NCBI GenBank assembly: GCA_039720395.1
Contig: CM077833.1
Span: 10,477,133 to 10,541,132 of the forward strand
Reading direction: 5' to 3'
Origin: Liquidambar formosana
Lineage: Eukaryota > Streptophyta > Magnoliopsida > Saxifragales > Altingiaceae
Length of the DNA stretch: 64,000 nt
Of this stretch, positions 14,501-25,469 are shown piece by piece; positions within the stretch are counted from its first letter, which is position 1; each line of letters starts with the position of its first letter. The notes under the pieces were generated by a model that searched no databases, had not been told where the DNA came from, and saw nothing but the letters and a program-made list of their open reading frames with translations. Position numbers and translations under genes: made by a program.

Positions 14501-15756
14501 ATAACAAAATTCCTAATATCAACCTAACCTCATTTAGATACTAATACCTAAGGATCCTTTGAAAAAGATAAAAAATTTCTCATTGTGTGTGTGATTGCAA
14601 AACTTTATCCCTCTTCTTCAGAGACTAGATAAAAACAAAAACATGCATAACAGAGCCTACATTAAGGAATTAAATTTCTGCCACTTTTCCAGCGAACAGA
14701 AGATCTCTCCTGACTCAGGGAAAGCAGACTCTTGGAGAAAATTGAGGCCACAAAACATCTCCATGGTTTCAATTTATTGCCTTTTGAAATCTTATTCTTC
14801 ACTGTAAAACAAATGAATTGAGTGAATAAGAACAAATGAGATGTATACACATTTTCATTTCTAGCCAAAGGCAAACAAAAGAAGAAATGTATTACTGGAA
14901 ACACACTCCATAATTCAATGTACATCCAATATCATCGTAACTCGCAAAAATTCCCAACTCTTGATAGCTAGAACTTTCAAGAGTTTGCAACTATAGGGAA
15001 TCGAGAAACAACCACTCCCTATGTAATTTGTTTCATTAGAATGAAATCACCAAATCATAAGCATTATAAACCAAACATTCATAGCAACAGTGAGGTTCAA
15101 CAAATTTCAGAAAAGTGTACCTTTAATGGCTCAGGGCACTCACGACCCAAATAATCTTCCAATGTTTCGTCATTATCTTCGAGTTCATCCCCACCAGTAA
15201 AAACTACAATCATGTACTTAATAATTTTGCTTCCAAACAAAGTCTGCAAGCTACGAAGTGCAGCTTCTTCTTCTTTTGAAAAGCGAGTCCTAACTGAGAA
15301 AACCACAAGGACTGCATGAATGCCATCCTTGGCCAAATCAATACACTTGACAATTTCCTTGCCAACAAATTCAGATCCAGCGGAGAAATCAAACAACCCT
15401 GCAATTGTTTATTATTCATCAGCAATCCTGTGCTACAAGCATATTATTCTTAACAAGATTGAAAAACAACCTACAGAGAGCATGTCTATGTCATGAGAGG
15501 TTCTGCAGCTATTAGAGGTCATACCAGGAGTGTCGATGACATTGATAATTTGGCCATCCTTGAGTACAGTTTGCTGTAATTCACAAGTACTTGTGACACC
15601 AGAAGAGCTGGCCCTCGACTTGAAGGCTTTTCTTCCAAGGATGCTATTGCCTGTCGCACTTTTGCCATTACCCGTACGTCCAACTAAGACCACTGTTCGA
15701 ACCCCATTAGAGGGCGAAGTAAGCTCCCAATCATCATCTATCGAACTTCCACCCAT
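6451..15756 (-). CDS. AIG1/IAN-family GTPase (GIMAP-like), CaaX-tailed
   Basis: Plant immune-associated nucleotide-binding (AIG1) GTPase; relatives act on endomembranes in stress and defence. Coding exons are 15756-15525, 15398-15121, 10610-10445, 10362-10228 and 6663-6451, all with GT..AG borders. Corrected length is 340 residues, normal for the family. The P-loop GRTGNGKS is at residues 26-33, the switch Thr is near 55 and DTPG is at 75-78. The avrRv269-like block follows, then a charged coiled coil of about 110 residues (exons 4-5). The protein ends in CAIL, a prenylation-type CaaX box whose final Leu favours geranylgeranylation. Introns 2 and 4 are 4.5 and 3.6 kb. One odd point: exon 3 has an extra base (GG at 10468-10469), which shifts the frame after QPYT. 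All neighbouring exons are in phase 0 only if that base is removed, so it may be an assembly error. The family call is firm; the exact paralogue is not known. Confidence 0.9.
6664..10227 (-). other. Long intron 4 of the IAN gene
   Basis: AT-rich intron of about 3.56 kb. It holds poly(T) tracts near 8521-8551 and 9498-9526, a short tandem repeat (AGCTACCTAGTTGCTTC, twice, near 7370-7410), a duplicated word around 8819-8862, and an AT microsatellite at 10133-10160. No second gene was recognised. Confidence 0.6.
10133..10160. repeat. AT dinucleotide microsatellite
   Basis: About 13 uninterrupted TA units in intron 4 of the IAN gene, close to the exon 4 donor. Confidence 0.9.
10611..15120 (-). 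other. Long intron 2 of the IAN gene
   Basis: AT-rich intron of about 4.5 kb. Open frames inside it (for example near 11407-11760 and 13409-13672) show no recognisable domain and are taken as chance. No element with clear target duplication was found. Confidence 0.5.
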
Positions 15757-16440
15757 TATATAAGACTAGATTGTCTGCATGCATCACGACGGACAACATA
15801 AATTCAGCATGGAATTGTAAAATCAACAACTAAGCTAAGCATTATCTCAATCCTCAATTGTTCTTAATTGTTCAGAGTTAGCTAGCTACATGACCTTAGC
15901 ACCAATCCAAATCAATGTAACGTACCATTAACAACTCACACAGAAAAAGATAAGATGAATAAAATGACCAATCAATTAAAAAAATAACCACTAGGGAATC
16001 CATACAATTATGATCGATAAATAATCTTCTTATCAATTAAATTTATTCAAAAAAAAAAAAAAAAAGACAAGACGGTGCGGTAGTGAATCCCTAAGCACGC
16101 AATTGGGAAAGGTTCTTCTAATCAAAATTTACAAACCCCATGCCCGTCATGCGATCAAGTAACTCACATAACCAAAATAATCCATATTAGAAGCATGAAA
16201 TTTAGAAGATCGGATGGTTTTCGAGTTCTATACAATTATGATGATTATCTTTCAAGAGCACACCGTTTGGCTGCTCAGAAAAGGGAGGAGAAGGGAAGTA
16301 AAATTCGAAGAGTCGTCGCATTTTAATAATTTTAGACATAAGAAAATTAGGGTTTCCAAGGAAGAAAGCAATGATGCGATTACTTACTTGAGAATTGAGA
16401 AATCTGAGGTGAGGCTTGGAAGCTGAACCTTCCGACTAAA
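15757..16440 (-). other. Probable 5'UTR exon and 5'UTR intron of the IAN gene
   Basis: On the minus strand a strong donor (AA then GTAAGT) ends a candidate exon at 16388. A plausible acceptor (ATGCAG) lies at 15775, 18 bases before the ATG at 15756. That gives a 5'UTR intron of about 613 bp. The upstream exon edge is not visible; the AT-rich block at 16500-16520 could hold the core promoter. This is inferred from splice signals only. Confidence 0.45.
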
Positions 16441-16659
16441 TTCTAGAGAGAGAGAATACAAGAAGATGGGTTCCGTGTTCGGATAGACACGGAGTACATA
16501 ATAATTTAATTATTATTACATAGTTATAAGCAAAATAATAAATATCTTCTATTTATCTATCCAATTTTTTTTGCGATTGGACTGTACATAAAAATACTAA
16601 AATATTTTTATAAATTAATAAACAAAGAGACATTTTGATAATTTTATCAATTTTAAAAT

Positions 16660-17070
16660 GAGCCAAGTTATTGTCACCACATAAAATATGCTAAGTCCCC
16701 CCACTTAATTTATATTTTTTAAGTTTTATGACAAATATAAAAAAAATTTACAAAAACTAATCTCATAATCTACTAGAAAACATCATTTCAGACAACTTTC
16801 TAGAAGAATTTGTTTCCAAAATTTGTCATTTAAATATACTTTTTGGTCATTTTTCATGGAAAATGAAATAAAGATTGTAAATGACCAAAAAGTTTGCTTA
16901 AATGATAGATTCTGGAAAAACTTTCTTCTACAAAGTTGTTCAGAACAATGTTTTCTAGTGAATAATGTAACTAGTTTTTGTAAAAACCTTTTATATTTTT
17001 CATAAAATTTTAAAAAGTATAAATTAATGAAGGACTTAGAGTACTTTATGTGGTGATAATAGTCTCTCTC
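16660..17070. mobile_element. Long foldback MITE (Mutator-like by target duplication)
   Basis: Two arms of about 190-200 bp are inverted copies of each other. The left arm runs from ATTGTCACCACATAAA near 16670 to about 16858, and the right arm from about 16862 to TTTATGTGGTGATAAT near 17060. Both arms translate to near-identical short frames on opposite strands, which confirms the symmetry. The 9-mer TTTTAAAAT flanks at 16651-16659 and 17071-17079 and may be the target duplication; it is AT-only, so it could be chance. The element lies 200-600 bp upstream of the inferred IAN promoter. Confidence 0.8.
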
Positions 17071-17476
17071 TTTTAAAATACCTATCATAATCTGTTTTTT
17101 CTTAATTCTTTTTTACATATATCCAGTTTAAAAAACTTAAAAACTGACATAATAGACCATCAATAAAATAAAAACTTAAAAGATATATTATACATTTATA
17201 GCGTGTGTTCGATTGGAGAGATTGGTATAGTTAATGAAAACTTCGTGAAGCCAAAAATATGGACAATGGAGATTGGGGAGATTAGTATGGTTAATGAAAT
17301 CTGGGCCGTCTATATGTTGCGGGTCCTGCATGAGATGTGGGTTGTACCTGTCGGACAGTTCAGTTTCCCCTTAATCGTGGAGGAACATTCTTGCCCGGAC
17401 ACGTTACAAGGAGAAAAGTCTTTGTGCCGGTAAACGCTTGTTAAGGTGCTGTAAACTTGGAAAGTGATTCTTAAAT

Positions 17477-18363
17477 GGGAACGGCTATTACAACCCCTCA
17501 AAGGGTTAAGTTGCCCCCAGTTGATATCCCCACCCCCCAAATATATATACCCACCTCTTTAAAAGACTAAAACACCCCTCTTCTAAATAACCCTAACCCT
17601 CACCCACCCCTTCACCCACCCCACTCCCCCCCCCCCCGATGGGAGAACGGCGACGGGAACATGGCGACGGCGATGGCGACGGCGACGGCGACGAAGGTTC
17701 TCCTCTTCTCTCTCCTTCTCCTCTTCTTTCTTCTTCTTCTTCTTCTTTTTTTCTTTCCTTCCTCTGCTGGTCAGATTTGTGGGGGGAGGTTTTTTTTGTC
17801 AAAACCTCCATTTTTTCCAGTGGTGGGGTGGGGTGGGGGCGACGGGAGTTCTTCCTCTTCCCTCTTCTTCTCCTTTTTTTTTTTTTCCCCCTCTGTGGTT
17901 AGATCTGTGTATTCCTCCATTTTTTCCGGCGATGGGGAGGAGGGCTGCCGATGAGGGGGAGTGCGAGAGAGGGGTTCTGTGAAGGAAAAGAAAAAAAAAA
18001 AAAAAAAAGGGGGGGGAAGAGAAGAAGAGAAGAAGAGGGAAGAAGAGGAAGGTATAGGAGAGGGTTAAGATGCCGACGAGGGGGGGTACGGGAGAGGGGT
18101 GGGCTGCCGACGAGGGGGGGTGGGGTGCAGGAGATGGGTTCTGGGAAGGAAAAGAAAAGAAAAAAAAAAGAAGAAGAGAAGAAGAGGGAAGGGGAGGAAG
18201 GTGTCGCCGGAAAATGTCGCTGGTGGGGTGGGCGCCGGAGAAGGGTGCCGGAGAGGGGTGGGTTGCATAAGGCCCTTTTTGGTCATTTTGCAGCATCATT
18301 TTTCTCTTTAAAAAATTTGGGGGGGGCAACTTAACCCTTTGGGGGGTTGCAATAGCCGTTCCC
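17477..18363. mobile_element. Mutator-type MITE, copy 1
   Basis: The ends are near-identical inverted repeats of about 40 bp. The left starts GGGAACGGCTATTACAACCC and the reverse complement of the right starts GGGAACGGCTATTGCAACCC; both continue through AAAGGGTTAAGTTGCCCCC. The flanking 9-mers TTCTTAAAT (17468-17476) and TTCCTAAAT (18364-18372) are a target duplication with one mismatch. Long TIRs starting with G and a 9-bp duplication fit Mutator-like elements. The interior is purine/pyrimidine-rich low-complexity DNA, so its many open frames are not genes. Confidence 0.9.
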
Positions 18364-18372
18364 TTCCTAAAT

Positions 18373-19071
18373 GGGCCACGTCAAAAATTATCGAAATCCA
18401 TCATGTAATTTTTTTTCTTTTTCGAGGAAAAAAAGAGCATAAACCATTATTGGGAGACCCGTCATGCCAATTAGGTTTGCATTGATTTGATCACTCTCTT
18501 ATATGTGGGACATAAACATATCAGATAAATCTTTTTTTTTTTTTTTTGTATGTTTTTGTTCTTTTATTTTCATATTTTTATTCTTACGCTCTTTCTTTTT
18601 TGTTTTTTTTTTTTTTTTTTTTTTTGGACAATCAATAAAATTTTTCCACACTCCTAATCCCTTAAGATTTTGAGTTATTGTTTAAAGTGGTTGATCTCCA
18701 TGATTATATTGGGGTTGGGGATCAAATTGGAATGGAGAGGGCAGAATTCGAGGGTTGAGGGTCTAACTGTCTAAGAGGTTAAGGCAGCCTGCTGAGACAA
18801 TAATGGGTCTTACCATCGCTAAGGTTTCAGAGGAGATTGGAGGTCATGCCTGAAGGACAACGAACTCCATTGATGAAACCCATCTATCAATGGAGGCAAA
18901 GATGGACAATAGCAATGAAGTACATGGACGATGGCAAAATTGGGTCTTACCAGCAACAGTGATAAACTTGTATTTCGAATTTTATTTTTATTTTTACATT
19001 ATTTTCTTAGAATTCCTTCATAGATAACTGATCGGAGATGATACTAAGATTGAAGGGTAAAAGAATTGAAG
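18373..19071. other. Intergenic, no gene seen
   Basis: AT-rich, with poly(T) runs at 18532-18547 and 18602-18625. No domain or element boundary was recognised. Confidence 0.5.
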
Positions 19072-19074
19072 TAA

Positions 19075-19272
19075 GATCATGTTTGTTTAGTTGGGATGAA
19101 GTCATATGCCAATTTATTCAGACAGCATGTTAGGATAAGATAATTTAAATGAGAAAGAAATTAAACAATATATTTGGACGGCCATTTCAAATCTTTTTTC
19201 ATTCCAGACTACTTCAAACATAGAATCATATTTTATTCACATCCATTTCATTCCAACTAAACAAACATGACC
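19075..19272. mobile_element. Harbinger/Tourist-like MITE, copy 1
   Basis: The left end GATCATGTTTGTTTAGTTGG and the reverse complement of the right end, GGTCATGTTTGTTTAGTTGG, differ at one base. The element is flanked by TAA on both sides (19072-19074 and 19273-19275), the usual PIF/Harbinger target duplication. The 198-bp interior has ATTCCA-type words and no ORF. A relative lies at 24905-25127. Confidence 0.85.
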
Positions 19273-19374
19273 TAAAATAGTAACTCCCCTACCCTTTCAG
19301 GAATCATAAAATGGAGGAACTACATGCAAGCGCTCCTTCAAGTTGGAATTGAGTCATAGCCAAACTTTAACCCT

Positions 19375-19505
19375 ACTAAAGGTTAGTGGTTCTAATGTAT
19401 GAGTAAGATCGTTAAAATGACAAATTGACATCACGCCACCGCCCCTAAGATTCATGATCCTTAACTATATGGCCTCCTACACCTTTACCACTAGACCACC
19501 ACCCT
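19375..19505 (-). mobile_element. Possible tRNA-derived SINE remnant
   Basis: Read on the minus strand, the segment starts GGTGGTCTAGTGGTAAAGG, which resembles a box A region of plant SINEs. About 35 bases further on it has a degraded box B (GGATCATGAATCT). There is no clear tail or target duplication. Confidence 0.4.
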
Positions 19506-20069
19506 CAATGATGAATCAACGTGGATGGTTAATTGAAGGAAAAGGAAGGTGGTTTTTTGTTTTTGTTTTTTTCCTATTTACTCTAAGTACAATTGGATCA
19601 TCAAGAAAAAGGGAAATGGTGAATCTAAGTGATCTAGGATAAATATGATAAAAACAATAGTTATCTACAATCGAATTAGAGGGGTTCTTCTTTTTTTCAT
19701 TTTTTTTTTCAATTTTTTTTTTTGGCAAAAAGATCACGGCAACTTTCGCTATATATAGAGGAGAAGTGAGTGAGAGACAGGAAGAAGAAGATAGAAAGTG
19801 TGAATGAGATCAGTTCTAATTACTAACTCAAGAGTAAAAATGTCACTTCAATCTAAATGACAGCAGTTGTCTTAAAGATGAACAAACAGCATCACATTTT
19901 ATTTTATTTTCTTTTATTTTTATCAGCGACAAACAAACAAACAAATAAAAGTAGAAACTTATTCAAACAGACCCTTAACCTACTCCAACAAATAGCATCA
20001 CATGACAGGTATGTGATGCCCTTAACGACGTATAGATGGAGAGAGGTAACTTGTCAACTCTAAATACTA

Positions 20070-20282
20070 TAGGGTTTAACCAACAAGAGTTGACCTGGTT
20101 GCAAAAAGTGTGCTGTAAATTCAGACATCCCGGGTTCAAAACCAGCCAATCTCTCTTGGCCAACCACTACGACTATTAGCCTGGACATTAAACGACCTCA
20201 TGGGGCAGTGGCCCTGCATGAGGAGCGGAGATTAATCGAGTTTTGACAGTTTGGACACCTCGTTGCTTGGCAAAAAAATAAC

Positions 20283-20313
<31 letters not shown>

Positions 20314-20316
20314 GAG
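20070..20316 (+). mobile_element. tRNA-derived SINE
   Basis: A box A-like word (GTTGACCTGGTTGCAAA, about 20086) is followed about 35 bases later by a good box B (GGGTTCAAAACC, about 20133), the RNA polymerase III promoter layout. The body ends in an A-rich and (AAT)n tail at 20274-20316. No clean target duplication was found, so the 5' edge is approximate. Confidence 0.7.
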
Positions 20317-20574
20317 GGTGGTATCGTGAATAATGGGTTGTACTAGCATGACAAACTGTCTGGACAAATCATGACCACAAATAAATTTTAATCCACTTAA
20401 AAAAAATTTTGAGATTTATTATTTTTTGTGACCATGATTTAACTGTCATACTATCATTTCCCATAAGGTATAATAAAAGGGGTTTTCTATATTTTACCCC
20501 CATAAAATATTTAAAAACATAGAAAGCCCTAGTTGATTTAATTTGTATATGGAGGAATTTTATATTCATCAAGT

Positions 20575-21060
20575 TACGGGAAAATAATTACAGTTGAGTG
20601 TGGAATGCTATTAACTTCTTAGTCAATGATATTTAACTCAACTAACAATGACTACCAACTATAATTATTTTCTTGCAGGCCGATCTATTTAAAATTCCCC
20701 CTTTGTATATATACGAAAAATCCTTACCACTGGTTTTGCTAAGGTTGTCTTTGTTATCAAAGAACTAATTATTGCTATTGTTTTGTTTGTTTCGAAATCA
20801 AGGGAAAGGTGAGATTCATGCCAAGTTCCCAACATAATATATTATTATTGTAGAAAGGATACTACAATTGCTTTTTATTATTGTCCTTTACTTTAAAAAA
20901 CAAAATAATTATATTATGTTAGAACTTAAGATTGGGCAAGCTATGGAAAAATATTTACAGTTCAATACAAATTACTACTAACTTATTAGTAAACGACTAC
21001 TAACTTAACTAAGAATGCCTATTAGCTGCAATTATTTTCCCCTAGTCCGACCAATCTACT
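20575..21060. repeat. Diverged direct repeat, about 110 bp, two copies
   Basis: The segments at about 20580-20690 and 20945-21058 share an order of words: TTACAGTT, CTAACTT, TTAACT, ACTAA, GAATGCC/CAATGAC, AATTATTTTC, then CCGA.CTATTT. The spacing is 365 bp. The origin is unknown. Confidence 0.4.
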
Positions 21061-22480
21061 TCTATTGCTAAAACTTTTCATCTGAATAACTGATGTTAAT
21101 GGAGCAGGCACCGAAATCCAAAGAAGTTTTGGTTTTCTTCTGATGTGTAATGAGTCAATCAAAACTGAAATGGTAATAACACAAAATGTCAATACATTAT
21201 AATGAGTGAGAACAGTAGTAAACCATGTTCTGAGGCAATATAGACACTTCATTTACCTTGTTGTCAATGGAAAGATTATGAAACTAAAGCCCATACCAAT
21301 GGTCTGCCAATTTGCCAAGACCACTGCACATCATTTGCACCAATTGGGTTACAAAGTATACATTGGTGGAGAATTCTTTCAATAATGTCACACTTTTAAA
21401 TGCTCCAAGAAAAATCAAACCACGAATCTACTGCTTCTAGTACCTACATCAACAGCTGAATAGGTTGAATTTATTAAAAAGGGGCATGGTCTAGACTTAT
21501 TATATACATTAATTAGTGCAACATTTGATTAGCAATCTAGACATAAGTCTTCCTTTATATATATATAAAATATTTCACATGTTTGTTACTAGGTAAATCT
21601 GTAACCCTAAGTAGTGGAAGAAATGCAAGACTTTGTTAAGTCAAAAAATTATTTCCCAGCTGAAAATTTATTTTCTAAATGTTTAACGATTAGCTTACAA
21701 CATTACAATTATAACCTTGTAATTTTCCATGTTGGACAATTTTGCTCGATCATTGCTCTCCTGGAAAAGCTACTTTAATCTTATATGAAGTAGAAGATGA
21801 GTGTCATATTTATAACCATTGTCATCGCTATCATCTTTTTTTCATTTATTATTATTTTTTTATTAGTAGTTCTCAGCTTGTCGTTCTCAACTTGGCATAA
21901 AGAAATAACTCTACTATGTAATCTCACAAAATAAAGTGAACCGTGATCAAAGTTTGGAAATTGGAATATTCCTAGTTTAATACCTTAGTAGACCCAGAGA
22001 AGCCTGAAATAAGGCAGCAAAGAACTTTGTGGTAAAGGCCAATTTAAGATACAGAAATTGGCTCTTCACTATGGATTTATAGAGTATAGGATATAGTCAT
22101 GCTAAGCATCATGCCCATGACCAAGGATGCTATTGAAACTGGACCAACCGCGAGATGTCTTAACTCCCAAAGACGGAATATATCAATGGTGGCATAAAGC
22201 TTGAGTCTGCATATAACAATTAGTTCCAAGTGTACCAACTTCACTTACAAAAATCGTCAATCAAATTCTCCCCTTTTTCTAATACAATTAAAAACACCTT
22301 TAAACTTTACACCTTGCTCCATTGGATAGGTCCTTCCAATATAAAAGCTAGATCAACCAACCAAGAGGGAAAAACCAAGAATTGTTAGCATTTCATCCCA
22401 ATATAGCTGACAGCGAAGGCTAGCGCACAAAGCTGAAAACCAAGGAAATTGCCTTCAGGGAAACCAGCTATGGAATGGAA
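21061..22480. other. Intergenic, upstream of the P450 gene
   Basis: AT-rich. No coding exon or transposon edge was recognised. Confidence 0.5.
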
Positions 22481-22486
22481 TGAAAT

Positions 22487-22620
22487 GAAAATTACTCTGG
22501 TGAGTGCTTCCCAAACTAATACCACCAACAAATCAAGTTGACAATCATTTTGTAGCAAGTTGTTAGCGAAAATTTGCTTTTGGTGATTAGTTTGGGAAGC
22601 ACCCACCAACTGTAATTTTT
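22487..22620. repeat. Short inverted-repeat element in the P450 promoter
   Basis: AAAATTAC followed by GTGCTTCCCAAACTAAT (left arm, about 22488-22522) is mirrored by ATTAGTTTGGGAAGCAC and then GTAATTTT (right arm, about 22586-22619). The arms are about 40 bp and the spacer about 60 bp. This is the size of a small MITE, but no target duplication was found. It lies about 190 bp upstream of the P450 ATG. Confidence 0.65.
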
Positions 22621-22752
22621 CCAAAGGCAAGAAAAAGCGATGAAAATATCTGTGGATAAAGATCAGCCACATCCACAGAAATTTCGAAAGTTGGTAAGTG
22701 CCATTAGTCATGCATTGTATCATATCCCACTCATTATGTGATTCCTTTGGCC

Positions 22753-22764
22753 TATATATAAATA
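22753..22764 (+). promoter_or_regulatory. Probable TATA box of the P450 gene
   Basis: TATATATAAATA lies 44 bases before the ATG at 22808. The spacing implies a very short 5' leader. This is assigned from sequence and position only. Confidence 0.6.
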
Positions 22765-22807
22765 ACAGTCATGATACGATGTAACCTTAGTATTAATCAT
22801 CCGAACG

Positions 22808-23704
22808 ATGGATCTCAAAACAGTAGTGCTAGGAGAGATCAATCTCTTCTTCCCTTTCCTCCTCCTAATTCCCCTCATCGTTTTCATTTTCAAGCACCTT
22901 TCACTCAAATTTCCACCACTTCCACCAGGACCGCATCCATTGCCCATCGTAGGAAACATGTTCCAATTGGGAAAGAAGCTCCATGTCTCACTCACCACTC
23001 TAGCTGAAGTCCATGGTCCACTCATGTCACTAAGGCTCGGTACACAACTACTCATCGTCGCATCATCGCCAGCCGTCGCTAAGGAAATACTCAAGACCCA
23101 TGATCGTATACTATCTGGTCGGTATATTTCCTATGTTCATCCAGCTAAGAACCCAAAACTCAACTACATGACGGTCGCATTTTCATATGAGTGCAATGAT
23201 CAGTGGAAGTACCTAAGATCGATTTTTCGGGCTGAGCTATTCTCAAACAATGCTTTGGAGTCTCAAGTGAAGTTGAGAAAGAAGAAGGTGATGGAGATGG
23301 TTGAATTTTTGGGTTCAAAGGAAGGTCAAGTAGTCGGGGATGGAGAAATAGTATATACTACTACTCTGAATATATTGAGTAATATTGTATTTTCAATGGA
23401 TTTTGCAGACTTTGAGGGTAAGGGTGTAGGTGGAAAATGGAGGGAACTTACAAAGAAAATTGTGGAGTTGGGTACTGCCCCTAATGTGTCAGATTTTTAT
23501 CCCATATTAAGTGGATTGGATGTTCAAGGTCTAAAGAGGACGGCTACGCAGATTCGTAAGAGAATCTTTGCTATATGGGAAGACATTCTCACAGAAAGAA
23601 GAAAACAAGGAAGTGATGTTTCAAGTTGACGAGATTTCTTGGATATTGCTCTGTTAGAAATTGGGCTCAGCGATGATCAAATCAACCCATTGATGATGGT
23701 GTTC

Positions 23705-23750
<46 letters not shown>

Positions 23751-24492
23751 ACTTTACAAATACGTACACAATAATTCTAGCTAATCACCCAATTAATGTT
23801 TTTGATTCTCTCTCTCTCTCTCTAACTTTACAAATACGTACACAATAATTCTAGCTAATCACCCAATTAATGTTTTTGATTCACAGGAGCTTTTAAGTGC
23901 TGGTACAGACACTAGTAGCTTAACAATTGAATGGGTTATGGCAGAACTTTTGAGAAATCAAGAGGCCATGCATAAACTTCGTGATGAACTTAGACACAAT
24001 ATTGGAAAAGATATGGTAACAGAGTCTCATCTACCTCACCTACCCTACCTGCAAGCTTGTGTCAAAGAGGCATTGAGATTGTACCCTCCTGGAACATTCC
24101 TCCTTCTTCACCGTGCCTTGGAAACATGCGAGGTGATGGGTTACACAATTCCTAAAGACTCTAAAGTAATTGTGAACTTATGGGCAATAGGTCGAGATCC
24201 AACAATATGGGACGATCCATTAAGCTTCAAACCTGAGCGGTTTCTCAACTCAGGATTGGATTTCAAGGGGAACGATTTCGAATTCATACCTTTCAGTGCA
24301 GGGAGGAGAATCTGCCCTGGACTACCACTGGCTACCAGGCAAATTCCTTTAATTATTGCTTCCTTGGTTCACTTATTTGATTGGGTTCTTCCAAGCAACA
24401 TCGATCCAACCGAGTTGAACATGAATGAGAAGTTGGTTTTGAATTTGGAGATGGAACGACGCCTGCACCTTATTCCTAAAGTAATAAAGTAG
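22808..24492 (+). pseudogene. CYP80-like cytochrome P450 with an in-frame TGA
   Basis: Microsomal P450 (CYP71 clan). It most resembles CYP80 enzymes, such as N-methylcoclaurine 3'-hydroxylases and corytuberine or bisbenzylisoquinoline synthases, in EILKTHDRILSGRY, ELFSNNALESQ and NSGLDFKGNDFE. Exons are 22808-23698 and 23887-24492, about 498 codons. The N-terminal membrane anchor (residues 9-29) is followed by PPGP (39-42), the I-helix AGTDTS (302-307), ExxR (358-361), PERF (413-416) and the heme loop FSAGRRICPG with Cys near 440. All catalytic landmarks are present. Codon 274 (23627-23629) is TGA, but the same frame continues for 23 more conserved codons to the donor, so this is a substitution, not a frameshift. 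It may be a recently silenced gene, a polymorphic null allele or a base error. CYP80 is the best guess; the substrate cannot be read from sequence. Confidence 0.85.
23699..23886 (+). repeat. P450 intron made of a CT microsatellite and a tandem duplication
   Basis: The 188-bp intron opens with (TC)n at about 23702-23748. A segment starting TAACTTTACAAATACG and ending TGTTTTTGATTC is then present twice (about 23749-23808 and 23822-23881), separated by a second short CT run. The two copies look identical, so the duplication is recent. Confidence 0.85.
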
Positions 24493-24901
24493 TTGAGGTC
24501 CGTTAATTTACAATCTTGGTTAATTATGTAGTGACTAAGATGTGAAAAGAAATTATCCTTGTATAAAAAATGCATGCATTAAATTAAAAATTACAAAAAA
24601 TGTGGTGAACTGAAGAACTAATGATGGTGGTGTCTCCGATGGGCAAGAAGATGGTGTGAGACGTAGTTTTTTATTTATTTATTTATTTTTGTTGTGTGAT
24701 GGTTGGGCTGATGAAAATTAGAAGATGATGTCTCTGGCTCATTGCAAAACCTTCATCTGTAATGATGGTTTTAGTTCAAATTTCATCCAAGCCGGTACTA
24801 CATTAACACTTTAACAAGATATTGGTCTTTTTTTTTTTTTTTTTTTTTAACAAAGACAGAGGAAAAGAAAATTTTATTTTTCAGCAACTAAGTAGAGACT
24901 T
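24493..24901. other. P450 3' flank
   Basis: AT-rich, with a poly(T) run at about 24829-24848. No gene was seen. Confidence 0.5.
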
Positions 24902-24904
24902 TAA

Positions 24905-25127
24905 GGCCATGTTTGTTTAACAAGAATAGAATGGAATCACATTTCAATTCAATTCATTCCAAAAGGCGTGTTTGGATGAAATGATTTAAATGGGAATAGA
25001 ATAAAATAGCGTGTTTGGACAACCATTTCAAATTATTTTCCATTCCAGACTATTTCAAGTATGGAATCGGATTACATTCAATCCCATGCATTCCATTCAA
25101 TTCTATTATAACTAAACAAACATGGCC
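24905..25127. mobile_element. Harbinger/Tourist-like MITE, copy 2
   Basis: The ends GGCCATGTTTGTTTA and TAAACAAACATGGCC are perfect inverted repeats. The interior shares TTCCAGACTA, GGACAACCATTTCAAAT-like words and overall order with the copy at 19075-19272. The flanks are TAA on the left and AAA on the right, an imperfect 3-bp duplication. Confidence 0.8.
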
Positions 25128-25469
25128 AAATTTGAATGAGAATCTAAGATAGCTTGTAAGATGCAGGTTCAGTTACATCAGCTTCTTCTAACCATTGATC
25201 AAGATTAACCAACTTACTTATAAATTCAACCGAAGTGTTTCGATCATTGTCTACATATAGCCAAATTAATAATGAAAAAAAAATAATAATAAATAAAACC
25301 ATCAACTCTCTAAATTCCATCCATTTCTCAAATTTGGCCAAGTTTACAAATTCATGGTCGAATTATTCTTTTTTTTTTTTTCAATTGAAAAGAGTTTAAA
25401 CATCATAGAGAAAACCTAACATCCCAACTAGGTTGGCACATTAGACATTCCAAATTATGTACTATCAGC

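Noticed and set aside
17593..18334. Several overlapping open frames rich in Glu/Arg/Gly or Phe/Ser/Pro on both strands
   Set aside because: They are produced by purine/pyrimidine low-complexity DNA inside a Mutator-type MITE, and the same pattern recurs in the second copy at 27133-27743.
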